A DNA stretch of 64,000 nt from Pelagibacterium lentulum. Its GTDB lineage: Bacteria; Pseudomonadota; Alphaproteobacteria; Rhizobiales; Devosiaceae. Position numbers and translations under genes: made by a program. The notes under the pieces were generated by a model, which saw nothing but the letters and a program-made list of their open reading frames with translations, ran no database searches and was not told where the DNA came from. Of the stretch, positions 1-7,859 are shown one piece after another; position 1 is the stretch's first letter; every line of letters starts with the position of its first letter. Location: assembly GCF_003992625.1 (NCBI RefSeq), contig NZ_RZMW01000041.1, forward strand, positions 179,276 to 243,275. The letters are read 5' to 3'.

Positions 1-983
1 CCCACGATCTTGTGCATATAGCGCACGGCATCAATCATGGTGAGATCGGCCCCGGCCAATGTGCCATCGGCCAGCCGCAAGGCGCCATCGGCGCGCACGA
101 TTTCCCGGCCATTCAGCGTGAAGCGTTCCAGATCGGTACCAATGGTGGACATGGCATCGGTCACAAGAAAAATCCTGCCCGGCCCCTTCTTGCCCCGCAT
201 GGCGACCGAGATGGTTCCCGGCGCAACGTGATGGCCATCGGCTATCAGTCCGGCCCAGATACCGTGATCGAGCGCGGCCCCGACAATACCCGGCTCACGA
301 CTGCCCAATTGACTCATGGCATTGAAGAGATGCGTCACCATCGTTGCCCCGGCCGCAAAATGCGCACTGGCAGTCTCATAGGAGGCGTCGGAATGGCCAA
401 GGCTGACGATCAGCCCGGCCTCGGCCAGTGCTCGCGTCTGCTCGGTTGCCACCGATTCCGGCGCAATCGTTGTCAGAAGCGTTGCAAGTCCGGCCCGCGC
501 CTCGATCAGCGTATCGAGATCGGCCTGCTCCATCGGCCTTATATAGCCGGGATTATGCGCGCCCTTGCGAGCCACCGAAAGATGTGGGCCTTCAAGATGC
601 AGACCCTCAAATCCCCTGATCCCGCGCGCCTGCGCCGCCAGACCCGCCGCAATGGCTGCGCGGGTGACGCTTGGCGTATCGGTAATCAGGGTCGGCAAAA
701 GCGCGGTGCTGCCGAACTGGAAATGAGCCGCGCAAAGCCGCTCCAGCGCATCGCTGTCGGTCGTGTCGTTAAACAGAACGCCGCCGCCGCCATTGACCTG
801 CAAGTCGACAAAACCGGGAACGATAAACCCCGCCCCCAGATCCGTTACATCCGCACCAGAGACCTGTGTGCCGCCATCAATGATTTGGCTTACGCTGCCG
901 CCCTCGCAGCCCAGAGTTGCGCCATCATGCCATTGGTTGCCGTCGAACAGCCGTGCTGCCTTAAAGTGTTGCATTGCACTCAT
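1..983 (-). CDS. nagA: N-acetylglucosamine-6-phosphate deacetylase, C-terminus cut by window edge
   Basis: This enzyme removes acetate from GlcNAc-6-phosphate to give glucosamine-6-phosphate in cytosolic amino-sugar catabolism. The minus-strand frame opens with ATG at 983 and stays open to base 1, giving about 327 residues; the family is usually about 380, so roughly 50 C-terminal residues lie outside. Visible amidohydrolase motifs are LQVNGGGG (about 61-68), HLEGPH (129-134), LGHSD (195-199), THLFNAM (217-223), GHH (250-252) and the catalytic TDAM (275-278). These include the expected metal-ligand Glu and His residues and the catalytic Asp. The start overlaps the stop of the upstream SIS gene by 4 bp (ATGA), which indicates translational coupling in one operon. 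A plus-strand frame over the same bases is only a shadow. Confidence 0.95.
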   Translation of the reverse strand, partial: MSAMQHFKAARLFDGNQWHDGATLGCEGGSVSQIIDGGTQVSGADVTDLGAGFIVPGFVDLQVNGGGGVLFNDTTDSDALERLCAAHFQFGSTALLPTLITDTPSVTRAAIAAGLAAQARGIRGFEGLHLEGPHLSVARKGAHNPGYIRPMEQADLDTLIEARAGLATLLTTIAPESVATEQTRALAEAGLIVSLGHSDASYETASAHFAAGATMVTHLFNAMSQLGSREPGIVGAALDHGIWAGLIADGHHVAPGTISVAMRGKKGPGRIFLVTDAMSTIGTDLERFTLNGREIVRADGALRLADGTLAGADLTMIDAVRYMHKIV

Positions 984-2014
984 ACGGTTGCCGTCACTTT
1001 GCGCAGATGCGGGGGTGTATCGGGGTTAAAGCCGCGATGACGCGCCAGGGCTTCGATAAAGCCGTAAAAGCTGACGACAAGCGCAATCGGGTCGGTCAGA
1101 CCATGGGCGGTCCGGGCAACCGGCAGAGGCGTTCCGGCACCGGGTTCAGGATCGGTAACAAACACCTTGCCACCTTGATCGGAGAGCTTGGCACAGGTCT
1201 GCAAAATGGAGTCGCGCGCCTTGTCCTGCGCACAAAGCGCAAGCACGGGGAAACCCTTGTGCACGATTGCAGCAGGACCGTGCAGCACTTCGGCGGTTGA
1301 ATAGGCCTCCGCGTGCAATCCCGAGGTTTCCTTGAATTTCAGCGCCGCTTCACTGGCAATCGCGGCCCCCGGCCCGCGGCCCAGCACGTAAAGTGAATTG
1401 TGCCCATCAAGCGCTGTGATCAACGGCGACCAATCGCAGGCCAGCGCTTTTTCCAAGGCGTCCGGCAAGTTATCGAGTGCGGCCAATAGGCTTTCATCTT
1501 GAGCAAGATGGGCAACAACAGCCAGTCCGGCGACAACAGAGGTCACGAAGGTCTTCGTCGCGGCGACCGATTGCTCGGTTCCGGCAAGTATATCGATGAC
1601 GTTATTTGCCGATTCAGCCAGCGGCGAGCCCGCATCGTTGGTTATGGCAATGGCACAGGCACCGCTCCGGCGCGCGCTCTGCAGCATGGAAACGATGTCG
1701 GGGCTTTTGCCTGATTGGGAAATCGCGATGGCACCGGCTTGCTGCAACTTGAGGTCGACGCCGTAGATCGAGGCCACAGAAGGGCCGATCGAGGCAACCG
1801 GTAGCCTCGCCACCAGCTCGCATCCATATTTGAAATAGCTCGCCGCATGATCGGACGACCCGCGCGCAATTGTTGCAACAAGGCGCGGCTTTGCTACGCC
1901 AAGCGCTTGCGCAGCTTCCCTTATTGCAGGACGCCCCGCCCCCAGAAGGTCGGCCACGACCTGCGGGATCTGTCCGATTTCGCGCTTCATATGGGTGTCA
2001 TTCGATCCGGTCAT
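980..2014 (-). CDS. SIS-domain glucosamine-6-phosphate deaminase/isomerase (AgaS/NagB-II type)
   Basis: The 344-residue protein consists of two SIS sugar-phosphate isomerase domains and lacks the N-terminal glutaminase domain of GlmS. The first SIS domain shows ARGSSDHA (about 50) and the phosphate-binding loop ISQSGKSPD (about 98-106). The second shows LGRGPGAAIA and the EVLHGP motif near residue 240. Proteins of this form next to nagA act as glucosamine-6-phosphate deaminases (NagB-II), converting the NagA product to fructose-6-phosphate and ammonia. That role is inferred from family and context. The gene lies 20 bp downstream of the GntR regulator and overlaps nagA by 4 bp. An AgaS-like galactosamine activity cannot be excluded. 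Confidence 0.9.
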   Translation of the reverse strand: MTGSNDTHMKREIGQIPQVVADLLGAGRPAIREAAQALGVAKPRLVATIARGSSDHAASYFKYGCELVARLPVASIGPSVASIYGVDLKLQQAGAIAISQSGKSPDIVSMLQSARRSGACAIAITNDAGSPLAESANNVIDILAGTEQSVAATKTFVTSVVAGLAVVAHLAQDESLLAALDNLPDALEKALACDWSPLITALDGHNSLYVLGRGPGAAIASEAALKFKETSGLHAEAYSTAEVLHGPAAIVHKGFPVLALCAQDKARDSILQTCAKLSDQGGKVFVTDPEPGAGTPLPVARTAHGLTDPIALVVSFYGFIEALARHRGFNPDTPPHLRKVTATV

Positions 2015-2034
2015 GGCTATTCCTTGCTAAACAA

Positions 2035-2835
2035 TCAGGATTTCGCGTCGCGCAATTCGGCGACGAAATCATAGGCATCGCCTCTATAGATCGAGCGTGT
2101 AAATTCAACGACGCGGCCCGAGGCGAGGTAGGCCGTGCGTTCTATGCGCAGGCTGGCCGAGCCGGGCGCAACGCCCAGCAATGCGGCATTTTTCTGGTCG
2201 AGATTGACGGCTGCGATGCGCTGGAGCGCGCGCACCGGCCGGTGGCCGGTCTCATTGAGTTTGGCGTAAAGTGAATGGGTAATGCTTTGCGGGTCGGGCA
2301 GAATCGATGCGGCAATCGCTGCCCGTTCCACAGCAAGCGGCACCCCATTCGCAATGCGCAGGCGGCCCACGCGCGCCACCTTTTCATCCCCGGCCAGTCC
2401 CAGGATAACCATTTCTTCGGGCGCCGGAGCATAAATGCCCCGATCGAGCCATTGGGAGCGCAGTTCCATGTCGCGGCGCGCCATATCCTCGCTGAACGAG
2501 GTCAGGGTTGAAAGCGACTGCTCGAAGCGCTCGACTTGCTGGGTTACAAAAGTGCCCGAGCCGTGGCGCTGGAACAGTACGCCCTCGCTGACAAGCTGGC
2601 CCAGCGCCTTGCGCACAGTAACGCGCGAAAGTCCGGTCATCTGTGCGATGTCGCGCTCCGATGGCAGACCGTCGCCGGGCGCCAGAAATCCTTCATCGAT
2701 CGATTGGGCGATAAGATTGCGCAGGCGCAGATAAAGCAGTCCGCCGCTTTGGGGTAAATTAGCCGAGCTTAAAATCGCATCGAACTTTTCGCTCACCTGC
2801 CCGGCACCTCTCGCTTTGGCTAAAATGCATTCCAT
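2035..2835 (-). CDS. GntR-family regulator of amino-sugar genes (HutC/UTRA subfamily)
   Basis: The protein has an N-terminal winged helix (PSERDIAQMTGLSRVTVRKAL near residues 63-83, the GntR recognition region) followed by a UTRA effector domain containing RVGRLRIANGVPL and ending with RSIYRGDAYDF. This is the NagR/NagQ/PhnF architecture, whose effectors are usually sugar phosphates. It heads the operon with the SIS gene and nagA, so an amino-sugar-phosphate-responsive repressor is likely. The longest frame starts with ATG at 2835, but that start has no Shine-Dalgarno and lies inside a run of ATACCA repeats that look like an operator. GTG at 2796 (VSEKFDAIL) follows GAGAGG at a workable distance and is the better start, giving about 253 residues. 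Confidence 0.9.
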   Translation of the reverse strand: MECILAKARGAGQVSEKFDAILSSANLPQSGGLLYLRLRNLIAQSIDEGFLAPGDGLPSERDIAQMTGLSRVTVRKALGQLVSEGVLFQRHGSGTFVTQQVERFEQSLSTLTSFSEDMARRDMELRSQWLDRGIYAPAPEEMVILGLAGDEKVARVGRLRIANGVPLAVERAAIAASILPDPQSITHSLYAKLNETGHRPVRALQRIAAVNLDQKNAALLGVAPGSASLRIERTAYLASGRVVEFTRSIYRGDAYDFVAELRDAKS

Positions 2836-2857
2836 TTACATACCAATGGAATACCAT
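2832..2857. promoter_or_regulatory. Candidate GntR operator with ATACCA half-sites
   Basis: ATACCA occurs at 2840-2845 and 2851-2856, exactly 11 bp apart (one helical turn). CCATT (2832-2836) and AATGG (2845-2849) form an inverted repeat around the first copy. Read on the gene strand, the half-site is TGGTAT. It lies directly upstream of the better GTG start of the GntR gene. Autoregulation by that regulator is inference. Confidence 0.4.
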
Positions 2858-2963
2858 TTTGCAAGTCCGATGCCAACTTTTGCCGAAATCGACGAAAATA
2901 ACGCGTTTTCTGGCCAGAAACTGGCCAGAACTTTGCGTTAGGCGGGCAATTTCAGAGCGCGGG

Positions 2964-3581
2964 CTAGGGTTTGAGGGGCAATCCGAGCGCGATCAGCTCG
3001 GCCCGAAGCGCTTCGGGGGAGGTAAAATGAATGGCCTCCATGCCCACTTTCCGGGCAGAAATTACATTGGCCTCGTTGTCATCAATAAAGACGCAGGCCT
3101 CGGGGGCCAGCCCGTAGCGCTCGCAAAACAAACGATAAATGCGCACATCGGGCTTTACCAGCTTTTCGAGCCCGGAGACCACAACCCCGTCGAACTTGGA
3201 GAGGAACGGCCAGTGCGGCAGCATTTGCACCCATTTCTCCCAGGAAAAATTCGTGATGGCGAAAGTGGGAATTTCAGCATCGATCAATTCCTGATGAATA
3301 TCCACCGTGCCCTGGAAAACGCCGTTGACCGTTTCCTGCCAGCGCGTATCGAATGCCTGAATTTGCTGCCAATACTGGGGATGCCGGGTGATGAGCTTGG
3401 CAACGCCTTCGGCAAAGATGTCGCCGGCGTCGAACTCCAGATTCCAGTCCGGCGTGCAGATATTTTGCGCAAACCAGACCGCTTCTTCTTCGGTCTCGAA
3501 GAGTTTGCGGAACAGGTAAAGCGGGTTCCAATCGACAAAAACACCACCAAGATCGAACACCGGCACGAGCGGTTCGCCCAT
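2964..3581 (-). CDS. HAD-superfamily phosphatase-like hydrolase (YihX-like)
   Basis: This is a 205-residue haloacid-dehalogenase-type protein. Motif I is FDLGGVFVDW (about 9-18), with the nucleophile Asp. Motif II is ITNFS (about 110-114), the conserved lysine is in EKLVKPD (about 139-145), and motif IV is FIDDNEANV (about 166-174). The insert after motif I is helical, as in the HAD-IA variant of YihX, which dephosphorylates sugar phosphates. The DxG form of motif I is normal in that branch. Its ATG at 3581 has a strong AAGGAGGG ribosome site. It lies downstream of nothing obvious and has its own intergenic regions, so the substrate is unknown; a sugar phosphate is a reasonable guess because of the neighbouring amino-sugar operon. 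Confidence 0.85.
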   Translation of the reverse strand: MGEPLVPVFDLGGVFVDWNPLYLFRKLFETEEEAVWFAQNICTPDWNLEFDAGDIFAEGVAKLITRHPQYWQQIQAFDTRWQETVNGVFQGTVDIHQELIDAEIPTFAITNFSWEKWVQMLPHWPFLSKFDGVVVSGLEKLVKPDVRIYRLFCERYGLAPEACVFIDDNEANVISARKVGMEAIHFTSPEALRAELIALGLPLKP

Positions 3582-3644
3582 TTATCCCTCCTTTTCAACT
3601 CGGGTTAGCCTACGGGCTATGCCAGAGCCGGGAGATATAAACAA

Positions 3645-4187
3645 CTAGCCGTTCTGCGTGATCACTTCGCCAAAGCGCGGCAGGTAGAAAAATTCCTTGT
3701 AGAGCGGAATATTGGCTTTCAACACGAAGCCACCGACCGGACGGTATTCATAGCTGCCTTCCGAGATCACGACATACGCATCGCGCGCGATGTCGGTAAT
3801 TTCACTGGGCAGGCTATAAACGCTGTCCTGGGTATGGGCACTGGCGCCATTATGAGCCCGGCTCCAGAGAATGCGGGCCACGCCGTCATTGTCGATATGA
3901 GCGACGCTGACAATGAGCTGGGCGCGAGACCCGTCATAGGGCAGCATGATGGCCTGGCTGGCGGAGAAATAATCGTCGAGGATATTCTGACGAATATTGC
4001 CGGGCGCCTGCGCCACAAGATCGCCCAACGTGCTGACTGCATTGGCCAGTTTCCGGTCCGTGGAAATGCCTTGGCTCAGATCGACCGAGCCGATGAACAT
4101 GGTCAGCAACAGCGGAATAATCAGCGCAAATTCGACCGCGGCGACGCCGCGCGCATTGTCCAGAAACTGGCGGATTTTCTTGATCAT
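3645..4187 (-). CDS. TadE/TadF-like minor pseudopilin of the Flp pilus
   Basis: This is a membrane-anchored pseudopilin-like protein of about 180 residues. It opens with a short basic leader, then the TadE-type segment GVAAVEFALIIPLLLTMFIG, in which the Glu after the small residues is the hallmark of prepilin-peptidase substrates in this family. The rest is a periplasmic domain with no recognised catalytic motif. Start choice: an upstream ATG at 4208 is possible, but ATG at 4187 overlaps the stop of the preceding tadE-like gene by 4 bp, so coupled translation from 4187 is more likely. It ends the minus-strand pilus unit, about 60 bp before the HAD gene start. Confidence 0.85.
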   Translation of the reverse strand: MIKKIRQFLDNARGVAAVEFALIIPLLLTMFIGSVDLSQGISTDRKLANAVSTLGDLVAQAPGNIRQNILDDYFSASQAIMLPYDGSRAQLIVSVAHIDNDGVARILWSRAHNGASAHTQDSVYSLPSEITDIARDAYVVISEGSYEYRPVGGFVLKANIPLYKEFFYLPRFGEVITQNG

Positions 4188-4783
4188 GACGCAGGCACCG
4201 GCCCCCATGGGAATGGCTCATTGCGGAACACGCGGGCAGCGGCCAGAAGCCGCGTCCCATCGGGCAAAACATTGCTCATCAGGCCCGGAATGGCGAGAAT
4301 TGTCGGCCATTTGTAATAGGCTTCGACAAGAACAATGGTCTGGCCCTGCCCGGGCTGATAGGCAGGTGAGAATGTCCAATCCCCGGTTTCTGTATCGACC
4401 GGTGTTCCGGTGGAAAAGTTGGCGAAACTGGGGAGCTGCCTCACCGAAATCCGCAATTCGTTGCAATTGAACATATGATAAAGACGATCACAGATTTCAG
4501 CGCGGTAGCCGTCGGCGTTGATGCCTTGCTGCTGCACCTGTCCGATGCGGATCATACGCGCGCTGTCATGCACGGCGCCGTCAAGTATTTGCCCTGCGAG
4601 AAAGAATACAGATATTTCAAGTATTGCACCGACAACTGCAAAGAAAATCGGTGCGAGAATACCGAATTCTATCATCATCGCGCCGCGCTCATCGCGCCTG
4701 AAACGGCGCGCCAGCAGGTCGACAACCCTAATCTGACGTTTATTGCGCTTTGCCATTGGTCGCGTGTCTCGGCCCCCATCCAA
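4184..4783 (-). CDS. tadE: TadE-like pseudopilin of the Flp pilus
   Basis: The 199-residue protein carries a basic leader (RRFRRDERG), then the TadE motif GAMMIEFGILAPIFFAVVGA with the conserved Glu at the head of one hydrophobic helix. A periplasmic domain follows, with two cysteines around residues 94-102 that could form a disulfide. TadE proteins are minor pseudopilins processed by the prepilin peptidase and needed for Flp fibre assembly. The start may be ATG at 4783 or the in-frame ATG at 4756 (MAKRNKRQ). It is cotranscribed with the second pseudopilin, and the unit points away from the main Flp/cpa operon. Confidence 0.88.
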   Translation of the reverse strand: MDGGRDTRPMAKRNKRQIRVVDLLARRFRRDERGAMMIEFGILAPIFFAVVGAILEISVFFLAGQILDGAVHDSARMIRIGQVQQQGINADGYRAEICDRLYHMFNCNELRISVRQLPSFANFSTGTPVDTETGDWTFSPAYQPGQGQTIVLVEAYYKWPTILAIPGLMSNVLPDGTRLLAAARVFRNEPFPWGPVPAS

Positions 4784-4873
4784 TGAGACCGGTACATTAC
4801 CTAGGACAGTTCTAACCAGCGGTTAGAGGATTTGCTAAATTGTGAGCAATTTCCGATAGCGGTGAATGAAGTC

Positions 4874-5341
4874 TTACCGCGCGGTTTGCTGAACCATTGT
4901 GCTCGATATAACAACTTTTTCAGTATAGTTGGTGTCATCACCGAGCATGATTACCGGCTGGCAGTCAGGCGCGCAGGCCATGGAGGTTCTGGCCATGCCC
5001 ATAAAAACAGTCACATTGTCGGTCTTGCTCTGACTGACTTCCACAATCGTGTCGGCAATCGGCTCACCAGCACTATCAAGCACGATCATGTTGGTGCGGC
5101 CATAGCTCTTGCCCGTCAATATAAGTGTACGCGGATCCTGGATCGTAACATCGGCAATTCCGGGATTGCCGATGATGACTGTTGCAGCCGGTGCGTTTAT
5201 GCGCAGCACCCGCGCCATATTCGCGTTGACGGTGATCAAAACCTCGTCGGTTGCCAATGCCGCCGGCGCTCCAACAAGCATCGGAGCGAGCGAGACGCCC
5301 ACAGCAAGAAACGCGCTGCGCACAAATCTGTTCATGATCAC
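4874..5341 (-). CDS. Small exported protein with a secretin N-terminal (pilus formation) domain
   Basis: This 155-residue protein has a typical Sec signal (basic start, hydrophobic 8-25, cleavage near APAALA). It then has a single domain that resembles the N-terminal domain of CpaC/RcpA secretins: VLRINAPAATVIIGNPGIADV and LILTGKSYGRTNMIVLD, the usual T2SS/T3SS pilus-formation N-domain. There is no BON repeat or secretin channel domain after it. The C-terminus has a two-cysteine loop (CAPDC). It probably works in the periplasm with the CpaC secretin, perhaps as a pilotin or spacer; that is inference. The gene is divergent from flp1 across about 280 bp. ATG at 5335 is an alternative start. Confidence 0.8.
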   Translation of the reverse strand: MIMNRFVRSAFLAVGVSLAPMLVGAPAALATDEVLITVNANMARVLRINAPAATVIIGNPGIADVTIQDPRTLILTGKSYGRTNMIVLDSAGEPIADTIVEVSQSKTDNVTVFMGMARTSMACAPDCQPVIMLGDDTNYTEKVVISSTMVQQTAR

Positions 5342-5623
5342 TTTCCCGCTTCACGATTGATAAAGGTTACCCGATCATGGCGCGCAATGGTTTATATTTG
5401 GCAAACGAAGCCGCCTGACCGCCATCGACCAGTTATTTACAATGCAATCCATCAAAGTAACTATTTAATAGTCATATGTAATATTCGTGAAGCCTTTTAC
5501 CTTTGCAACTCTCCGATTAACTTATTTTCAACTGCTCAAGGCTAGCGTTTACTCAAGTTCGATGTGTGACGCGTCGGACGCATGACGTCGCCACAGGGGG
5601 ACGCAACGAACATGGAGCATGAA

Positions 5624-5791
5624 ATGAACCTTTTGAAGAAATTTGCCGCCGACGAATCCGGCGCAACCGCAATCGAATACGGCCTTATTGCCGCGCTGAT
5701 CTCTGTTGCAATCATTGCCGCTGTTGGCATTCTGGGTGGCGGCCTGCGAGAAACCTTTGAAGATATCAATTCGCAACTTGGCTTCTCGTGA
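5624..5791 (+). CDS. flp: Flp-type major pilin (first copy)
   Basis: From ATG 5624 the product is 55 residues: a short leader ending in DESG, then ATAIEYGLIAALISVAIIAA, the near-invariant Flp/PilA segment with Glu+5 and Tyr+6 after the prepilin-peptidase cut. A short polar tail follows. GGAG at 5614-5617 sits 6 bp before this ATG. In-frame ATGs at 5612 and 5582 are possible, but they lengthen the leader without benefit. Upstream, 5342-5611 holds no gene; it is AT-rich and must contain the divergent promoters. TTAA-N7-TCAA at 5517-5531 is one mismatch from a CtrA box, which is weak evidence. A hairpin terminator follows directly. Confidence 0.93.
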   Translation: MNLLKKFAADESGATAIEYGLIAALISVAIIAAVGILGGGLRETFEDINSQLGFS

Positions 5792-5810
5792 GATAAGTCT
5801 CGAAGACCTT

Positions 5811-5836
5811 CAAAGGGCTCCTACGGGAGCCCTTTG
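5811..5836 (+). terminator. Hairpin terminator or attenuator after flp
   Basis: An 11-bp perfect stem (5811-5821 with 5826-5836) closes on the loop TACG. As RNA this is C(UACG)G, a member of the very stable UNCG tetraloop class. The following T-run is weak. It lies between the first pilin and the second pilin/cpaA genes, so it probably separates abundant pilin mRNA from lower-level assembly mRNA. Confidence 0.8.
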
Positions 5837-5914
5837 TCATTTCACTTAAATCCTCCGTTGACACCTTGGGGGCTATAGCGTGAATTCTAACTAGCAAACT
5901 ACAAGGCAAGCAGA

Positions 5915-6085
5915 ATGATTGCAAAATTCTTTGCCGACAATGGAGGGGCGACGGCGATAGAGTATGGGCTGATTGCAGCGCTTGTAGCATTGCTAATCAT
6001 ATCAGTATTATTATCGATTAATGATAGCATGATAGATATGTTTAATTATATAGAGTCGAATATCACACCGGCACTCTCTCAATAA
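5915..6085 (+). CDS. Second Flp-type pilin, short and AT-rich
   Basis: This 56-codon frame runs from ATG 5915 to TAA 6083-6085. The product begins MIAKFFADNGG and continues ATAIEYGLIAALVALLIISV, so it keeps the prepilin cleavage context and the Flp core (Gly before the cut, Glu, Tyr). The C-terminal half (SINDSMIDMFNYIESN) is unrelated to the first pilin and uses AT-rich codons (ATA, TTA, AAT), unlike all neighbours. It has a weak AAGGCAAG ribosome site. It sits 5 bp before cpaA. The intact core argues that it is functional, probably a minor pilin; recent acquisition or relaxed codon selection could explain its composition. Confidence 0.85.
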   Translation: MIAKFFADNGGATAIEYGLIAALVALLIISVLLSINDSMIDMFNYIESNITPALSQ

Positions 6086-6090
6086 AAAGT

Positions 6091-6591
6091 ATGACAAAGA
6101 CTTTTATTATCATCTTCCCCGCCCTTATGGCTTTTGCTGCATGTTCAGACCTACTGACCATGCGGATTTCCAATCGGCTTGTGCTCATCACCGTCGCTGC
6201 ATTTTTCCCGCTCGCCTTTTTTGCCGGACTGACATTGCCACTGCTGGGCATGCACCTGGGCATTGCCGCGCTGGTTCTTGTTGTTACTTTTGCAATGTTT
6301 GCGGCAGGATGGATTGGTGGTGGCGACGCGAAACTGGCGGCGGCGATTGTTCTTTGGCTGGGGCTTGATCTTGCACTGCCGTTTCTGGTCTATGCAGCGC
6401 TGCTGGGCGGCGCGCTTACGCTGCTTATCCTGATCGTGCGCCGTTACATGCTGCCAGCACCGCTCCTGAATGTGGGCTGGATCGTGCGCCTGCACGACCA
6501 GAAGACGGGCATCCCTTACGGCATCGCCCTGGCAGCAGCCGCAATGCTTGTTTATCCTCAAAGCGCGATCTATCAGGCCTTCGCAGGCTGA
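6091..6591 (+). CDS. cpaA: Flp prepilin peptidase (CpaA/TadV)
   Basis: This 166-residue polytopic inner-membrane aspartyl protease processes Flp pilins and TadE/F pseudopilins. The two catalytic aspartates are visible: the first in ACSDLLTMRISN (about 17-28) and the second in the GGGDAKLA motif (about 77-84). It has about four to five hydrophobic helices and lacks the N-terminal methylase domain of long PilD enzymes, as normal for TadV/CpaA. It lies 5 bp after the second pilin gene and is probably cotranscribed with it. Confidence 0.93.
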   Translation: MTKTFIIIFPALMAFAACSDLLTMRISNRLVLITVAAFFPLAFFAGLTLPLLGMHLGIAALVLVVTFAMFAAGWIGGGDAKLAAAIVLWLGLDLALPFLVYAALLGGALTLLILIVRRYMLPAPLLNVGWIVRLHDQKTGIPYGIALAAAAMLVYPQSAIYQAFAG

Positions 6592-6924
6592 GCGCATCGC
6601 GCCGCGCGCTCCTGACAGTTCAACCAATTAACGGCTTCTGGCAAGCAAGCCGGAAAGCATTGACCGAAGCAAAGTTCCTAATAAATCCTAAATATTTCTC
6701 ATCAACGCTTGGTTAACCTTTATGCAAAAGCATCAGTTAACCAAGTTTTGACCCTTTACACTCCATATTCAGCCCGCTTGGCGTGAACTGCACGCCGGAT
6801 TGAAGTGTCCGGCAGGCTCATGGATCGCCAGAACGCTCAGCGCATGGCGGCATCATGCTTCCATCCGCGTTTGGGGACGATCGCGCGCATCCATGAACGA
6901 TGGCGCGCATTGGGAGTGTGGTAA
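6592..6924. promoter_or_regulatory. Intergenic control region before cpaB with a nested palindrome
   Basis: No coding frame is convincing here. The main structure is CTTGGTTAAC (6708-6717) and its exact inverse GTTAACCAAG (6736-6745). Inside it lies ATGC-AAAA-GCAT (6722-6733). The arms include two TTAACC sequences, the core of alphaproteobacterial CtrA sites, at 6713-6718 and 6737-6742. The rest is AT-rich around 6680-6760 and probably holds the promoter of the cpaB-tadC operon. Function is inference. Confidence 0.5.
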
Positions 6925-7845
6925 ATGAGACCGGCGCGTATTCTGCTTATTGTTGTGGCCCTTGTCGCGGGCGGCCTTGCTGCCTTTCTGGCAACCCGCG
7001 GGCCCAGCCCGGAGCCAACAGCCCCCCAGGAAGTTGCTCAGGTTCGGACCGAACCGACCGTTCGTGTGCTCGTTGCCAATACGGCCATCGGTCTTGGCCA
7101 ACGCCTCACAGCAAATGACGTGACCTGGCAGGACTGGCCCGAGGGTGCGGTTCGCCCGGATTATATTACGTCCCAAATGGTGCCCGACGCTCCTACGCAG
7201 ATTTCCGGCGCCGTCGCCCGGTTTGAATTTTTCAATGGCGAGCCCATCCGCGAAGCCAAGCTCGTGAACTCGACCCAGGGTTATCTCTCGGCCGTCATCA
7301 GTGAAGGCATGCGCGCGGTATCGGTGGGCGTTACCGCCGAATCCGCCTCGGGGGGCTTTATCGTACCCAATGACCGGGTCGATGTTGTTCTTACGCGCTC
7401 GAGTTCGACTTATTCTGAAACGATCCTTTCCAATGTGCGCGTCCTGGCTATCGGCGAGCGCCTCGGTGAAGTCGGCGCCACCAGCGGCAGTGGAAATCCG
7501 CAAGAACCAAGTTCGCAACGCTTCGAATCCAACCAGATCGCAACCCTGGAAATGACACCGACACAGGCCGAGGTGATCCTGAATTCTGCCTCTGCCGGGC
7601 GGTTGGCGCTTGTTTTGCGCTCGGTCGTCGATTTTGCGGAAACGCCAAGCGCCAATGGCGGACGCTCACAAGCAATCAGGCTGATCCGCTATGGCAACGA
7701 GCAGGCCGTTGCCTCCGGCAATACCAGTTCGGCTCCTTCTGTTGTTGGCCCGTCGGCTCTTGAGACATCCCGCGGGCTTTCAGGACAGCCCGGCAATCAG
7801 TCGAGCGCAGCAGATTCAGACGCCTTGAGCGTCGAGATAAGATAG
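6925..7845 (+). CDS. cpaB: Flp pilus assembly protein CpaB (RcpC)
   Basis: The 306-residue protein has one N-terminal transmembrane helix (about 4-24), a SAF domain (about 45-110, VRVLVANTAIGLGQRLTAND) and an RcpC/CpaB domain (about 115-235). The latter includes GMRAVSVGVTAESASGGFIV and VPNDRVDVVL. The C-terminal 60 residues are low-complexity and Ser/Gly/Asn-rich. CpaB is a periplasmic partner of the secretin. It is the first gene of the assembly operon and its stop (TAG 7843-7845) is 15 bp before the likely cpaC start. Confidence 0.93.
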   Translation: MRPARILLIVVALVAGGLAAFLATRGPSPEPTAPQEVAQVRTEPTVRVLVANTAIGLGQRLTANDVTWQDWPEGAVRPDYITSQMVPDAPTQISGAVARFEFFNGEPIREAKLVNSTQGYLSAVISEGMRAVSVGVTAESASGGFIVPNDRVDVVLTRSSSTYSETILSNVRVLAIGERLGEVGATSGSGNPQEPSSQRFESNQIATLEMTPTQAEVILNSASAGRLALVLRSVVDFAETPSANGGRSQAIRLIRYGNEQAVASGNTSSAPSVVGPSALETSRGLSGQPGNQSSAADSDALSVEIR

Positions 7846-7859
7846 TGATGGGGACACCG

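Noticed and set aside
12-1040. 342-codon plus-strand frame
   Set aside because: It is antisense to nagA, whose motifs are clear; composition is that of a shadow frame.
2964-3581. DxG rather than DxD in HAD motif I as a lost active site
   Set aside because: The DLG form is normal in the YihX branch of active phosphatases.
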